DNA from: Syntrophorhabdus sp. PtaU1.Bin058
Lineage (GTDB): Bacteria; Desulfobacterota; Syntrophorhabdia; Syntrophorhabdales; Syntrophorhabdaceae
Direction of reading: 5' to 3'
Length of the DNA: 32,413 bases
Assembly: GCA_002067975.1 (NCBI GenBank)
Contig: MVRS01000015.1
Coordinates: 1 to 32,413, forward strand
The stretch's first letter is position 1; every line of letters begins with the position of its first letter. Position numbers and translations under genes: made by a program. The notes under the pieces were generated by a model. That model was not told the DNA's origin, did not search any database, and saw nothing but the letters and a program-made list of their open reading frames with translations. Positions 24,554-32,413 of this stretch are shown here, piece after piece.

Positions 24554-25990
24554 TTAACCCTCTTCTCTATAAACATTTTTCAGAATCCTCGGGGTAATGA
24601 ATATGAGCAGTTCGGTCCTTGTGTCCTTTTGCGTTGTCTTCTTAAACATCCATCCAAAGAGCGGTATGTTTTTCAAAACCGGTACGCCGGATTCACCTTC
24701 ATTTTCTTCCCTCTCGTAGATTCCGCCTATAACGGCAGTTTCACCGTCCTTCACGTATAGCATGGTTGTTGCCTGTTTTTTGTCAATAGTCGGAACCCCT
24801 GCCGAGGTGTTTATGAAATCCGCCGAGTCTTTCTTCGCAATCACGTCCAGTTTTATGTAACCGTCTTTTGTAACCGTGGGTGTTACTTCAAGCCCCAGTG
24901 TCGCTTCTGCAAATTGCGTCTGGGTCCCTGACTGTGAAACCGTCTGGTATGGTATTGATTTTCCCTGGGTTATTGTGGCCTTTTTATTGTCGGAAGTTAT
25001 CACCTTCGGACTCGAAAGGATCTTGCCCTTTCCTTCTGATTCAAGTGCTGAGAGCTGGATATCAAGCATGAAGCTGTCTGTAACGCTTCCTATGAAGATA
25101 CCGAGGGTGCCGCCGCTTCCCTTACCCACCGCAGCCGGCAGGTTAACGTTGTAAGGATATGTAGATGTTCCCCTTAAGGCCACAAGGCCTGTTGTTGCAG
25201 TATATGAAGCAGCCGCTGATGACGCACCCGGATCTTTCGCTCCCGTAATCTCTAACGACTTGCCGCCGAGCAGGCTGCTGCCGGTATATCTCTGACCCCA
25301 CTGGATACCTATCTCTTTTGAAAAATCGGAAGATGCCTGGACTATCCTGCAATCGATCTGTATCTGGTTAGGTTTGACGTCATGCTCTTTGATCACCTTT
25401 ATAATATTTGCCACATTCTCTTTTGTGTCTTTGATAATAAGTGCATTATTCCATGACACCTGTGTAATGGTGCCGAACTCAGAAAGAAATCCCCGCCGCT
25501 GCGCACCGGCGGCTCCTCCCGCCGCATCCCCCCGTAACATCTTTTCAACGTCAGCCGGGTTCGCATAGCTCAGATATACAGTCTCGGTTACAAGTTCTTC
25601 TCCCAATCTCTGCCTTTCGAGCTTCTCTTTACGGAATTCATCTCGTATTACCTGTTTCTTTTTTCTCTCCTCTTCAAACTTTTTCGATGTTACAACCCTT
25701 ATAAGGTTCTCTTCCTCTATCTGCGCAAGGTCGTTATTTTTTATGACAATTTCAAAAGCGTCATCCCAGGGTATATTTTCAAGTCTCATTGTGACCTTGC
25801 CTTTTACGTCATCCGAAATAACGATATTCTTACCTGATACTTCGGTAAGCGCCCGCAAGACATTTCTGACATCGGCATCAATAAAATCAAAAGAAACCCG
25901 TGGTGTGGTCTTTTTTGATGCCTGTGCAAAACATAGCAAGGGTATGATACAAATGATAATAAAAATCAGTAAAATTACTTTTTTACTCAT
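24554..25990 (-). CDS. pilQ: Type IV pilus secretin PilQ (short form)
   Basis: About 478 residues from ATG 25988-25990, chosen for AAGGGTG upstream and a clean signal peptide (KKVILLIFIIICIIPLLCFAQA); an ATG six codons earlier overlaps the pilP stop as ATGA. The order is: a secretin/TonB short N-terminal domain (FDFIDADVRNVLRALTEVSGKNIVI), one N1-type domain (TVYLSYANPADVEKMLRG to VIKEHD), then the secretin barrel (VPTIDKKQATTMLYVKDGETAVIGG, VPVLKNIPLFGWMFK, ELLIFITPRIL). It lacks the AMIN domains that many PilQ proteins carry, and a low-complexity Gly/Ala insert interrupts N1 near 155. It forms the outer-membrane pore through which the pilus passes. Confidence 0.94.
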   Translation of the reverse strand: MSKKVILLIFIIICIIPLLCFAQASKKTTPRVSFDFIDADVRNVLRALTEVSGKNIVISDDVKGKVTMRLENIPWDDAFEIVIKNNDLAQIEEENLIRVVTSKKFEEERKKKQVIRDEFRKEKLERQRLGEELVTETVYLSYANPADVEKMLRGDAAGGAAGAQRRGFLSEFGTITQVSWNNALIIKDTKENVANIIKVIKEHDVKPNQIQIDCRIVQASSDFSKEIGIQWGQRYTGSSLLGGKSLEITGAKDPGASSAAASYTATTGLVALRGTSTYPYNVNLPAAVGKGSGGTLGIFIGSVTDSFMLDIQLSALESEGKGKILSSPKVITSDNKKATITQGKSIPYQTVSQSGTQTQFAEATLGLEVTPTVTKDGYIKLDVIAKKDSADFINTSAGVPTIDKKQATTMLYVKDGETAVIGGIYEREENEGESGVPVLKNIPLFGWMFKKTTQKDTRTELLIFITPRILKNVYREEG

Positions 25991-26004
25991 AATGTTCACC
26001 CTTC

Positions 26005-26478
26005 TCATCTTTTGGGGATATCAACAACAATCTTCCTGATCTCCCCCTTTAGTTTGTAGCCAAAAATAACCTTGGTATCCTGTACATCAACAACCCATAA
26101 GTTTTGATTCAGATAGTCGTCTTTTTTAAAGATTATTCCCTTACCCTGCATGTCTTCCATCATTGCAAGCCTTCTTTTATCCGTTCTCAAAATACCGACA
26201 AGCTTTAGCTCCTCCAGTTCATACCCTGCATACTGGACAATACCTTTTTTGTCTTTTATCAGCCTGCTTTCCCTGCTTCTCTTTGCCTTTATCAGATTGA
26301 CTGGCTCGAAAGGATCCCTCCTGTTCTCCGCTGTATAATGAAAGTCAGAAAGAGCAGGAGCGACAGCGGGAGCTGCTTGCTGCGGTTGTTTTTTCGGCTC
26401 CGCAGCATTTATTCCGGCACATTCTATAATAAAGACCAGAATGAAAACAATAAAACTACTTTTTAGCAGGTTGCGCAC
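26005..26478 (-). CDS. pilP: Type IV pilus assembly protein PilP
   Basis: 157 residues. GTG start (26476-26478) with AAGGA upstream; it overlaps the end of pilO by 23 bases. A signal segment (LLKSSFIVFILVFIIEC) ends in a Cys that could be lipidated, although the lipobox is atypical. A Pro/Ala/Gln-rich linker follows, then the PilP beta-sandwich (NRRDPFEPVN, LKLVGILRTDKRRLAMMEDMQGKG, LWVVDVQDTKVIF). PilP sits in the periplasm, binds the PilN-PilO dimer and contacts the N-terminal domain of PilQ. Confidence 0.93.
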   Translation of the reverse strand: MRNLLKSSFIVFILVFIIECAGINAAEPKKQPQQAAPAVAPALSDFHYTAENRRDPFEPVNLIKAKRSRESRLIKDKKGIVQYAGYELEELKLVGILRTDKRRLAMMEDMQGKGIIFKKDDYLNQNLWVVDVQDTKVIFGYKLKGEIRKIVVDIPKR

Positions 26479-27091
26479 TTTTCACTTCCTTCTTTGATGC
26501 CTTTTCCGGTGCCCTTAAATAGACATAGGCCCTTGCAGTACAAGCACCTTCTATGGACATCTTTGTCATTGGTCCTGTTCCTACGAGACTGAAGCTTGTA
26601 ATATTTATGATCCGTTCAAGCTTCCTTATACCGTCAAAGAAATAGGCAACATTATGAAAAGGACCGGAGAATTTTATCTCGAAGGGCAATTCAGCATAGA
26701 ATTCCTTATTCTGCAACTGTTTCGGTTCGAAAAATTTTAATTTAAGCCTTGTCTCGTCACCAACGTTTGTAACATTCCGAAGCAGGTTAGGTATATCTTT
26801 TGACTCAGGCAACTGTTTGAGCATATTTTTAAGCAATGCCTGCATCTCCATGTACTCCTGCCGGTATTTATTCATATTGTTTTTAATGGTTACCAGCCGG
26901 TCAAGATCCTTTTTCAATGACTGGTATTCTGCAATCAACTTGTCTTTTGTCTCAAGCTGAGGACTGATGACAAAGTGGAAGATTACCCCAAAGATAACAA
27001 TATTCAGCACCAGTATGATGATAAGCTTGTAGATCTTGGGGATCTTGATTATCTTTTTAGTGATCACTTTCGGATCGATTCCCAGCTTCAT
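26456..27091 (-). CDS. pilO: Type IV pilus alignment protein PilO
   Basis: 211 residues: a short cytoplasmic N-terminus, one transmembrane helix (about 22-44, YKLIIILVLNIVIFGVIFHF), a periplasmic coiled coil (about 50-90) and a ferredoxin-like domain (PFEIKFSGPFHNVAYFFDGIRKLERIINI). The C-terminus is a Lys/Ala-rich tail. It dimerises with PilN and links the inner-membrane platform to PilP-PilQ. Start ATG overlaps the pilN stop as ATGA. Confidence 0.94.
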   Translation of the reverse strand: MKLGIDPKVITKKIIKIPKIYKLIIILVLNIVIFGVIFHFVISPQLETKDKLIAEYQSLKKDLDRLVTIKNNMNKYRQEYMEMQALLKNMLKQLPESKDIPNLLRNVTNVGDETRLKLKFFEPKQLQNKEFYAELPFEIKFSGPFHNVAYFFDGIRKLERIINITSFSLVGTGPMTKMSIEGACTARAYVYLRAPEKASKKEVKSAQPAKK

Positions 27092-27627
27092 AATGAAATA
27101 TTTCCCACTATTATAAATTTCTTCAGTATCAGTCCTTCCTCGCTTACATCCTGCACGTTTTTCAGCTCAACATTTTTGATATAGGGGATCTTTGAGATGC
27201 TGTCAACAAAATCAGAGACCGACTCGGTCCCCAATGAACGGCCTTCAAGTTCAAACTTATTGTCCGTCTTTTTGAAGCTTTTCAGCCAGACACTTTCCTG
27301 AATTGAATTTGTAAGATCGTACAAAGTCCTTGCCGCCAGTATCCTCCCGTCTTTTACCTTATTGATAACCGTTATTCTTCTCAGTATCTCTTTCTTTTCC
27401 CTTTCCATGGCGAGATATTCATTGTATATGCCCTGTAAGCTTGCTATGTCTTTTTTGGTCTTTTCGATAAGGTCTTTGTAATGTGTGATATCCTGGGTGT
27501 TCTTATAATAGATCCCTCCTGCAACCGCCATGGTGATGACAAACACAAAGATCAAAAGATACAGATCGTACCTTAACGCACTCGGCTTCATCCTCTTGCT
27601 GGTGGGTAATAAATTAATCTTTATCAT
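27088..27627 (-). CDS. pilN: Type IV pilus alignment protein PilN
   Basis: 179 residues. The cytoplasmic N-terminus is MIKINLLP, the motif that inserts into the PilM groove. One transmembrane helix follows (about 22-42, YDLYLLIFVFVITMAVAGGIYY), then a coiled coil and a periplasmic ferredoxin-like domain. It partners PilO. It starts in an ATGA overlap with pilM, so stoichiometry is probably set by coupled translation. Confidence 0.94.
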   Translation of the reverse strand: MIKINLLPTSKRMKPSALRYDLYLLIFVFVITMAVAGGIYYKNTQDITHYKDLIEKTKKDIASLQGIYNEYLAMEREKKEILRRITVINKVKDGRILAARTLYDLTNSIQESVWLKSFKKTDNKFELEGRSLGTESVSDFVDSISKIPYIKNVELKNVQDVSEEGLILKKFIIVGNISL

Positions 27628-28790
27628 GTTAGATCAGTCACCCTCATTGATAGGTATAATGGCACCACCATGAACTCCTTGAATTCTTCATACATGCGGA
27701 TCTTGCCTTCATCTTCCTTCAAGACGAGGAATGGGTTAATGACCTCGACCGCTACACCGGTATCTTCCGTTATCTTTTCTTTTAATCCCTGCACCAGGGA
27801 GGAACCGCCCGTCAGATAGACCATCTCAATCGACTCTTTCGGTTTTGTAGCAAGATAGAATTTTATAGTTTTATTGATCTCCGAGGCTATGTTAAAGATA
27901 AAATCTTCAAAAAGATAGAGTACGTCGCTGTCGCCTGTTATCTTTTTCTCTTCGGCTTCCTTGTAAGGCAGCCTGGTAGTCTTTTCTATCTGGCTGGTCA
28001 GATATTTACCGCCCATCAATATCTCTCTGGTAAACTCAATATTTTCACCTTTCAATATCGCAATGTTTGTCACCGATGCGCCGATATCGACAGCAACGAC
28101 AGAAAAATCCTTCGGACTGTATAACTGTTCTATAAGATTCGTGACGGTAAAAATATCCACATCCAGTATCTGTAAATTCAAGCCCGCCATATTGAATGCA
28201 GCCATATAACCGTCAACGATCTCCTTTTTTGCAGCAACAATCTGTATATTCACCGTGTTTTCTTTCTCCGCGTCCACCCCCATCACATAATAACTATAAT
28301 AGATATCCTTTAACGGGAAAGGTATGACGTTTTCAACTTCCGTATTTATCGTCTTCGCAAGCGTACCCTCTTCAAGAAAGGGCATGGATATCTTCTTTGT
28401 AATAACCGAATAACTCGACAATGCGCATGCGACATTCTTTGTTTTGATCTTATTATCCGAAAACAGCTGTTTTAATTCCTGTGCAACAAAATCAAGATCG
28501 ACGATGTGGCCGTCGTTCAAAAGGTCTTGTTCATAAGTTTTCCTGATGATATTCTGGAGCGTTAAAACATTTTTAACATTCTTTAATGTACATACCTTGA
28601 TCGACGTCGTACCGATGTCAACGCCGACCAGTTCATCGACCTGCCTGAAACTGAAACCGCTGAAGAAGGAAGGCTTCTTCATGAACGGAGATTTCTTTGT
28701 TTTGGCCTTCTTTCCTTTATCGTCGGGCTTATCTTCTGTCTGTTCGGTTAGACCTTCACCCTGTAACGTCGTTGTAACTTCATCAGTCAT
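27624..28790 (-). CDS. pilM: Type IV pilus actin-like ATPase PilM, with N-terminal extension
   Basis: 388 residues from ATG 28788-28790 (GGGGA about seven bases upstream). Residues 1-52 are a charged, low-complexity extension rich in Thr, Glu, Asp and Lys, not usual in PilM, which normally begins close to its first strand. The actin-like fold starts at VGVDIGTTSIKV (DIG at 58-60), continues with FSVVAVDIGASVTNIAIL (phosphate 2) and MVYLTGGSSLVQGL (adenosine motif). PilM is a cytoplasmic ring-forming partner of the PilN tail and of the assembly ATPases. Its first codons overlap the last 8 bases of the GalT-like gene. Confidence 0.95.
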   Translation of the reverse strand: MTDEVTTTLQGEGLTEQTEDKPDDKGKKAKTKKSPFMKKPSFFSGFSFRQVDELVGVDIGTTSIKVCTLKNVKNVLTLQNIIRKTYEQDLLNDGHIVDLDFVAQELKQLFSDNKIKTKNVACALSSYSVITKKISMPFLEEGTLAKTINTEVENVIPFPLKDIYYSYYVMGVDAEKENTVNIQIVAAKKEIVDGYMAAFNMAGLNLQILDVDIFTVTNLIEQLYSPKDFSVVAVDIGASVTNIAILKGENIEFTREILMGGKYLTSQIEKTTRLPYKEAEEKKITGDSDVLYLFEDFIFNIASEINKTIKFYLATKPKESIEMVYLTGGSSLVQGLKEKITEDTGVAVEVINPFLVLKEDEGKIRMYEEFKEFMVVPLYLSMRVTDLT

Positions 28791-29817
28791 ACGAGCTTCC
28801 CCATACAATCCTTATCTTGTCCGATACATCTTCCGGCAAGTATAGGCAGGCACTTTCCATGTGGAGTTTATCAAAATAATTCGAATCCGCAGCATTGACC
28901 GGGGGCAGGAATCTCCTTGCCACTATCCTTGCGTTCGCCCTGAAGGAATCCTTTCCTTCTATGCCTGAAAATATTGACAGATTAAATCCGGATACATTTT
29001 CCTGTTTGAAGTATTTCAAGACCTTCTTGAGGCCATTACAGAAATCTTTAACATCAGTGTCATCCAGCTCGAAGAAGGAACTCTTTTCGAAGATGCACCC
29101 GATGTCGCCGTTCCCTCTCGGGGCAAAGGGGACGTACCAGTTCGCCTTGCCCAGTTCCTCTATGAAACGTTCCTTCAGGTTGATCTCTTCCCGGATCAAT
29201 TCGTCCCAGTATACCTGATCTGTCTTTTCGCGGTAGCTCTCGCTTTTTTGTATCATTATTCCGTGGTAGTTTGTCGGATATTCGCCTGCAATTGCCTGTA
29301 TATGGGGATGGAGGATGCTGCTCCCCGACATGGGCATATAATTGCAGTTGATAGAGAAATACCTTACCTCTTTATCGTTTTCCTTGATGATCCTTAATAC
29401 ATGGAGCAGCGCCATCAAACCGTTATAGATATAGTCGCCCTGTATAAGCCTCTCCATATCAAGGAAGTGTTCTTTCGAAATAATGGCAACAAGACAATAT
29501 TTATCAAAGGTTAAGACATTGGGGATAACGGTGACATCGCCGGCCGTAAACCGCTCAAAACCAAAGACGTTTTTATCAAACCTTGACGTCATGTCGTTTA
29601 CGTTTTCAGGGCAGAAAGGGCAGCGTACGCTCAGCGAGGCCCTGATCGTTTCGTCATAATTAAACCTTTCAATCTTTCTTGGGGGAAAATGTACAATCCG
29701 TGAGGTGATCTGCGTGAGAGGGTCCCACCTGATCTCTACCATACCCTCTCTTACGGCGAACTCGTTAAAAGGGTTCAAATAAACATTTTTCTGAATTATT
29801 TTTTTGAACTCTATCAC
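28783..29817 (-). CDS. GalT-like nucleotidyltransferase of the HIT superfamily
   Basis: About 344 residues from GTG 29815-29817; the frame extends upstream to a GTG at 29868. The domain resembles galactose-1-phosphate uridylyltransferase: EIRWDPLTQITSRIV at the start, zinc-type C66-x2-C69 (CPFCPEN), VIPNVLTFDKYCLVAI, and the active-site H170-P-H172-I-Q (SILHPHIQ), with H172 as likely nucleophile. The family transfers a nucleotidyl group between a sugar phosphate and a nucleotide sugar; the substrate here is unknown. It lies between a sugar transferase and pilM and could supply or recycle activated sugars for the polysaccharide genes upstream. A TTGACA-17-TAGATA promoter ends seven bases before the GTG, favouring this start and a nearly leaderless transcript. 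ATG 29742, with AGAGAGGG just upstream, is the alternative. Confidence 0.82.
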   Translation of the reverse strand: MIEFKKIIQKNVYLNPFNEFAVREGMVEIRWDPLTQITSRIVHFPPRKIERFNYDETIRASLSVRCPFCPENVNDMTSRFDKNVFGFERFTAGDVTVIPNVLTFDKYCLVAIISKEHFLDMERLIQGDYIYNGLMALLHVLRIIKENDKEVRYFSINCNYMPMSGSSILHPHIQAIAGEYPTNYHGIMIQKSESYREKTDQVYWDELIREEINLKERFIEELGKANWYVPFAPRGNGDIGCIFEKSSFFELDDTDVKDFCNGLKKVLKYFKQENVSGFNLSIFSGIEGKDSFRANARIVARRFLPPVNAADSNYFDKLHMESACLYLPEDVSDKIRIVWGSSYD

Positions 29818-29824
29818 CTTGACA

Positions 29825-29853
29825 TATCTAACAGAAATGTAAATTTTTGTCAA
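29825..29853 (-). promoter_or_regulatory. Sigma-70-type promoter ahead of the GalT-like and pil genes
   Basis: Minus strand: TTGACA (29848-29853), 17-base spacer, TAGATA (29825-29830) with an upstream TG. The predicted start of transcription is at about 29818, next to the GTG. It lies just downstream of the sugar transferase stop and would let the pil genes be expressed apart from the polysaccharide genes. Confidence 0.55.
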
Positions 29854-29874
29854 CATATTTTTTTGCACTTAGCA

Positions 29875-31227
29875 TCAATATGCGCCTTTTCCACTCAAGA
29901 TTGCTTTAAAAGTACTTAATAATATTACACTATCCAACCACAATGACCAGTTCAACATATATAAATAATCCAATTTTACCCGCTTCTTATAATCGATATC
30001 GCTCCGCCCGCTAACCTGCCATAGACCGGTAATACCGGGCCTGATATTCTCATAGATCTCTTTGTATTCCTGATAAAACCTTTCAACGGCCTCCCTTGAA
30101 TCAGGCCTCGGCCCTACGATCGACATGCTGCCGGCCAAAACGTTCAGCAACTGCGGGAGTTCGTCGATCGATGTCTTTCTTAAGAGCTTCCCCACCCTTG
30201 TTATACGCGGATCTCCTTCGATCTTATTCCTCTCTTCCAATTCCTTGAGTGCTCCCGGATTGTCCCGAATATATCTTTTCAACGTGTCGCCGCTGTCGAT
30301 GTGCATCGTCCTGAATTTGATCATTTCAAATTCAGAGAGGTTCCTTCCGCAGCGCTTATGCCTGAACAGGACAGGGCCTTTTGAATCTATCTTTATAACA
30401 ACGGCAACAATAACAAAGACCGGCAGGAGCAGGATTAAGGCGCAGCATGAAAGAACAACGTCAAAGATCCTTTTAAGGAATACCCTGTAGGGAGACAGGA
30501 GCCCGTTTGTGGTTGTGATTAACGCCAGGCTTTTACCGATATAGGTCTTGATCTCCGTATTCATAAACGACAGGCCTGTTGTATCGGAGACGATGATAAG
30601 ATTTTTATAACCGGGTTTCAGCTTCCGTATAGTCTTTTCGTCAGCGTATTCGATGGGTATAAAACAGGTGTCCGCATATCTTTCGCGACCGGCGATGTCC
30701 TCTTTGCCGGCAATTGTATATCCTGCATACCACTCATCATACAGCAAAGGCCTCAATGCGGTATCGTCTGAACCATCCTCGCCGGCATAAAAAACAGCTT
30801 CCCTGCGGGACCCCATAATCCTGTACAAAACAAACCTCACGAATGCCCTTATAATCGACACGATAAAGACCATATAAACGAAACCGAGTGTCACAACTAT
30901 CCTTGAAACCGTTTCAGTCTCTTTCTGGAGTGACAGGATGACCCAGACAACCAGAAACGACATGAACAGACCTTTCAACACGTGGGAGATCTCGTCCCAC
31001 AGGGTTATCAGAATACCGTATCCGCGGTGATACATGATCAGGACAATGACCGTCAGGGGAATCCACCACTTGCCGAAATACAATCCTATGCCGTGGCTCA
31101 GCGGTATTAATTCAAAGACGCTGCCAAGCCAGACCCTTGTATAAAAGGCCAGGACGATTGAGGCGTATACGGATAATATATCCGACACAACGAATACTAA
31201 GGTGTGAGAGCGTCTTTCTTTCGTCAT
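29875..31227 (-). CDS. Polyprenyl-phosphate sugar phosphotransferase (WbaP/exopolysaccharide initiating type)
   Basis: 450 residues. About four transmembrane helices in residues 10-135, a soluble middle domain (140-245), then a last hydrophobic segment and the bacterial sugar transferase domain: KRIFDVVLSCCALILLLPVF (252-271), KGPVLFRHKRCGRNLSEF, MIKFRTMHIDS, SIDELPQLLNVLAGSMSIVGPRP (catalytic Asp-Glu in 354-356) and GLWQVSGRS. It transfers the first sugar-1-phosphate from a nucleotide sugar to undecaprenyl phosphate on the cytoplasmic face, initiating O-antigen, capsule or exopolysaccharide. Its ATG overlaps the stop of the upstream GT2 gene as ATGA, with AAGGA upstream. The donor sugar is not predictable. 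Confidence 0.94.
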   Translation of the reverse strand: MTKERRSHTLVFVVSDILSVYASIVLAFYTRVWLGSVFELIPLSHGIGLYFGKWWIPLTVIVLIMYHRGYGILITLWDEISHVLKGLFMSFLVVWVILSLQKETETVSRIVVTLGFVYMVFIVSIIRAFVRFVLYRIMGSRREAVFYAGEDGSDDTALRPLLYDEWYAGYTIAGKEDIAGRERYADTCFIPIEYADEKTIRKLKPGYKNLIIVSDTTGLSFMNTEIKTYIGKSLALITTTNGLLSPYRVFLKRIFDVVLSCCALILLLPVFVIVAVVIKIDSKGPVLFRHKRCGRNLSEFEMIKFRTMHIDSGDTLKRYIRDNPGALKELEERNKIEGDPRITRVGKLLRKTSIDELPQLLNVLAGSMSIVGPRPDSREAVERFYQEYKEIYENIRPGITGLWQVSGRSDIDYKKRVKLDYLYMLNWSLWLDSVILLSTFKAILSGKGAY

Positions 31228-32102
31228 GTCCTTCCCTGTGGCAATGTTACGGCGGCCTTATTGCAATGAAGCCCCAGATGATATCCGCAATACTTACAGA
31301 ACGTCTCGCACAGCGCATAGAGTACCCAGGGATATCGTCTCTCCTTCAGCAGGTACCTCATCTGCTGCCGGAAGTAGTTCATGCCTTCCCTGTTTGACCG
31401 GGCGTATTTTAAGAACCACGGCTGTTTTTTAAAGGAGATCCCCGCATAATAATATCTTCTGAATTGTCCGGCCAGAGAATAGTTATGGGAATGCATCACC
31501 TTTGCCTCCGGCACATAGGCAATCCTGAAGCCGTTCACTACCAATTTTGCCGCATAGATCATGTCCTCAAACATTATGATATTATCAGGGAACCCGCCTA
31601 ATTTTTCAAATTCCTTTTTTCTGATAGCTGAAAAGACGTTGCTGAAAAAGAACGTCTTGATGCCCATCTCGGGGACCTGTTCCAATCCTTTAATGAGAGG
31701 CATTTCGGGATAATTGAAGATCCTCGCGAAGTGTTCGGTCGGTTTCGCGTCTTCGCGCGGGATCTGCCTTCCGTATGATGCCGCGACATCCGCCTGTTCA
31801 AGCGGCTTTATAAGCCTTTCAATACAGTACTCATCGCAGAGTAGTGCGTCCTGCGTTAAAAAAACAATAATTTCTCCCTGAGAATGCCGGACCGCGTAAT
31901 TCCTCGCTCCCCCGTGATTAAAGGCGGTCTTTTCAATTGAGATTACCTTCGCGCTGTATGATCCTGCGATCTCCGGAGTCCCGTCCGACGAAGACGAGTC
32001 GATGACGATCAGCTCGCATTTCACCGTCTGGTTGTTTACGGCGGACAGGAGTTTGCCGATTACTTCGCCGGCGTTAATGGTAGGAAGTATCACGCTAACC
32101 AT
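31224..32102 (-). CDS. Family 2 glycosyltransferase, rhamnosyltransferase-like
   Basis: 292 residues with a GT-A fold: VSVILPTINAGEVIGKLLSA at the start, D35 and D40 in LIVIDSSSSDGT for nucleotide binding, KTAFNHGGARNYAV, and a TQDA metal site (83-86, equivalent to DxD). FEDMIYAAKLV supplies the acceptor-side Glu-Asp. FNHGGARN plus TQDA recall the rhamnosyltransferase subgroup, but the donor is not certain. The C-terminal 60 residues are basic and may contact the membrane. It extends a lipid-linked glycan with the sugar transferase encoded directly downstream. The ATG overlaps the end of the preceding gene by 8 bases. Confidence 0.9.
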   Translation of the reverse strand: MVSVILPTINAGEVIGKLLSAVNNQTVKCELIVIDSSSSDGTPEIAGSYSAKVISIEKTAFNHGGARNYAVRHSQGEIIVFLTQDALLCDEYCIERLIKPLEQADVAASYGRQIPREDAKPTEHFARIFNYPEMPLIKGLEQVPEMGIKTFFFSNVFSAIRKKEFEKLGGFPDNIIMFEDMIYAAKLVVNGFRIAYVPEAKVMHSHNYSLAGQFRRYYYAGISFKKQPWFLKYARSNREGMNYFRQQMRYLLKERRYPWVLYALCETFCKYCGYHLGLHCNKAAVTLPQGRT

Positions 32103-32413
32103 AGAGCATCTTCTTCAGTTTCGATTTCAGGAAGCCCCTTCCCCATAACGGCGTCATGATACCGGTCAGGTAACCGTCTGAGACCTGTCGCCGCCTTAAG
32201 ATCGAAGATCTCTTTTTCATCATCCCCGGCAGCATCCTCATTGCATCCCTCTTGGCGCGGATGTATAGCTTCAACCTCTTATATTTTAAGACAAAATAAA
32301 TGAATTCAGCGATGATGCTCATCACAAACCCGGGAAGACACCTCAGGAAAATACCGGCCGGAATGTTTTTGATCCTTACGCAATCCCTGTTCCTTATCGT
32401 ATAGTACACAGCT
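32095..32413 (-). CDS. C-terminal part of a family 2 glycosyltransferase (5' end beyond window)
   Basis: About 105 residues are visible and the frame is open to the right edge. YYTIRNRDCVRIKNIP, a hydrophobic segment (FLRCLPGFVMSIIAEFIYFVL) and a basic tail (KRDAMRMLPGMMKKR) match the usual end of GT2 enzymes, where 'YxxRN' is followed by membrane-associated helices. The GTG at 32409 is probably an internal Val, not a start. It would be part of the same polysaccharide cluster as the next two genes. The GT2 call rests on this tail and context only. Confidence 0.65.
   Translation of the reverse strand, partial: AVYYTIRNRDCVRIKNIPAGIFLRCLPGFVMSIIAEFIYFVLKYKRLKLYIRAKRDAMRMLPGMMKKRSSILRRRQVSDGYLTGIMTPLWGRGFLKSKLKKMLYG

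Overview
The window reads as chromosome from a Gram-negative anaerobe of moderate GC. It encodes a TolC-type tripartite efflux system, a type IV pilus secretin, an FprA-type flavo-diiron protein, rubrerythrin, a FeoA-FeoB ferrous iron transporter, a GYD-domain protein and a TRAP solute-binding protein. This mix fits the former Deltaproteobacteria (Desulfobacterota, syntroph or sulfate-reducer relatives) best, but the taxon is an inference from gene content. No rRNA, tRNA, CRISPR array, transposase or phage gene was seen. All genes except three (GAPDH-like, YbgC-like thioesterase, GYD protein) are on the minus strand.

Layout. (a) 1-1010: a TRAP solute-binding protein with a Tat signal, cut by the left edge, followed by about 550 AT-rich bases without a gene. 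(b) 1563-7184: a divergent glyceraldehyde-3-phosphate dehydrogenase converging on a giant protein. That protein has a roughly 900-residue helical N-terminus followed by the ATP-grasp and phosphohistidine domains of pyruvate phosphate dikinase, without the TIM barrel; a 16-bp inverted repeat lies between the two genes. (c) 7372-15331, transcribed right to left: TetR regulator, TolC-like channel, membrane fusion protein, RND pump, PII-like PG0541-family protein and a membrane metallophosphoesterase. (d) 15394-20231, also right to left: flavo-diiron protein, rubrerythrin, a small Cys-rich flavodoxin-fold protein and FeoA-FeoB, together an oxygen/iron handling block. (e) 20393-22495: a YbgC-like thioesterase whose stop codon overlaps that of a C-terminal processing protease, then a GYD-domain protein with its own promoter. 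(f) 22537-32413, right to left: two GT2 glycosyltransferases (the first cut by the right edge), a polyprenyl-phosphate sugar transferase, a GalT/HIT-fold nucleotidyl transferase, pilMNOPQ, a secreted protein of unknown function and an RsuA/RluB-type pseudouridine synthase. Most junctions here are ATGA or other small overlaps.

How the parts fit. Block f couples cell-surface polysaccharide synthesis to the alignment and secretin subcomplexes of the type IV pilus. Block d removes O2 and peroxide and imports Fe(II), and its feoB promoter carries a perfect dyad over the -35 box. Block c is a self-regulated efflux operon in which the tetR promoter, a 10-bp inverted repeat and the tetR start codon are interleaved. 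The least ordinary items are the barrel-less dikinase-like protein, the divergent GAPDH, two genes that appear to be transcribed almost leaderless from near-consensus promoters, and the unrecognised secreted protein in the pilus operon.
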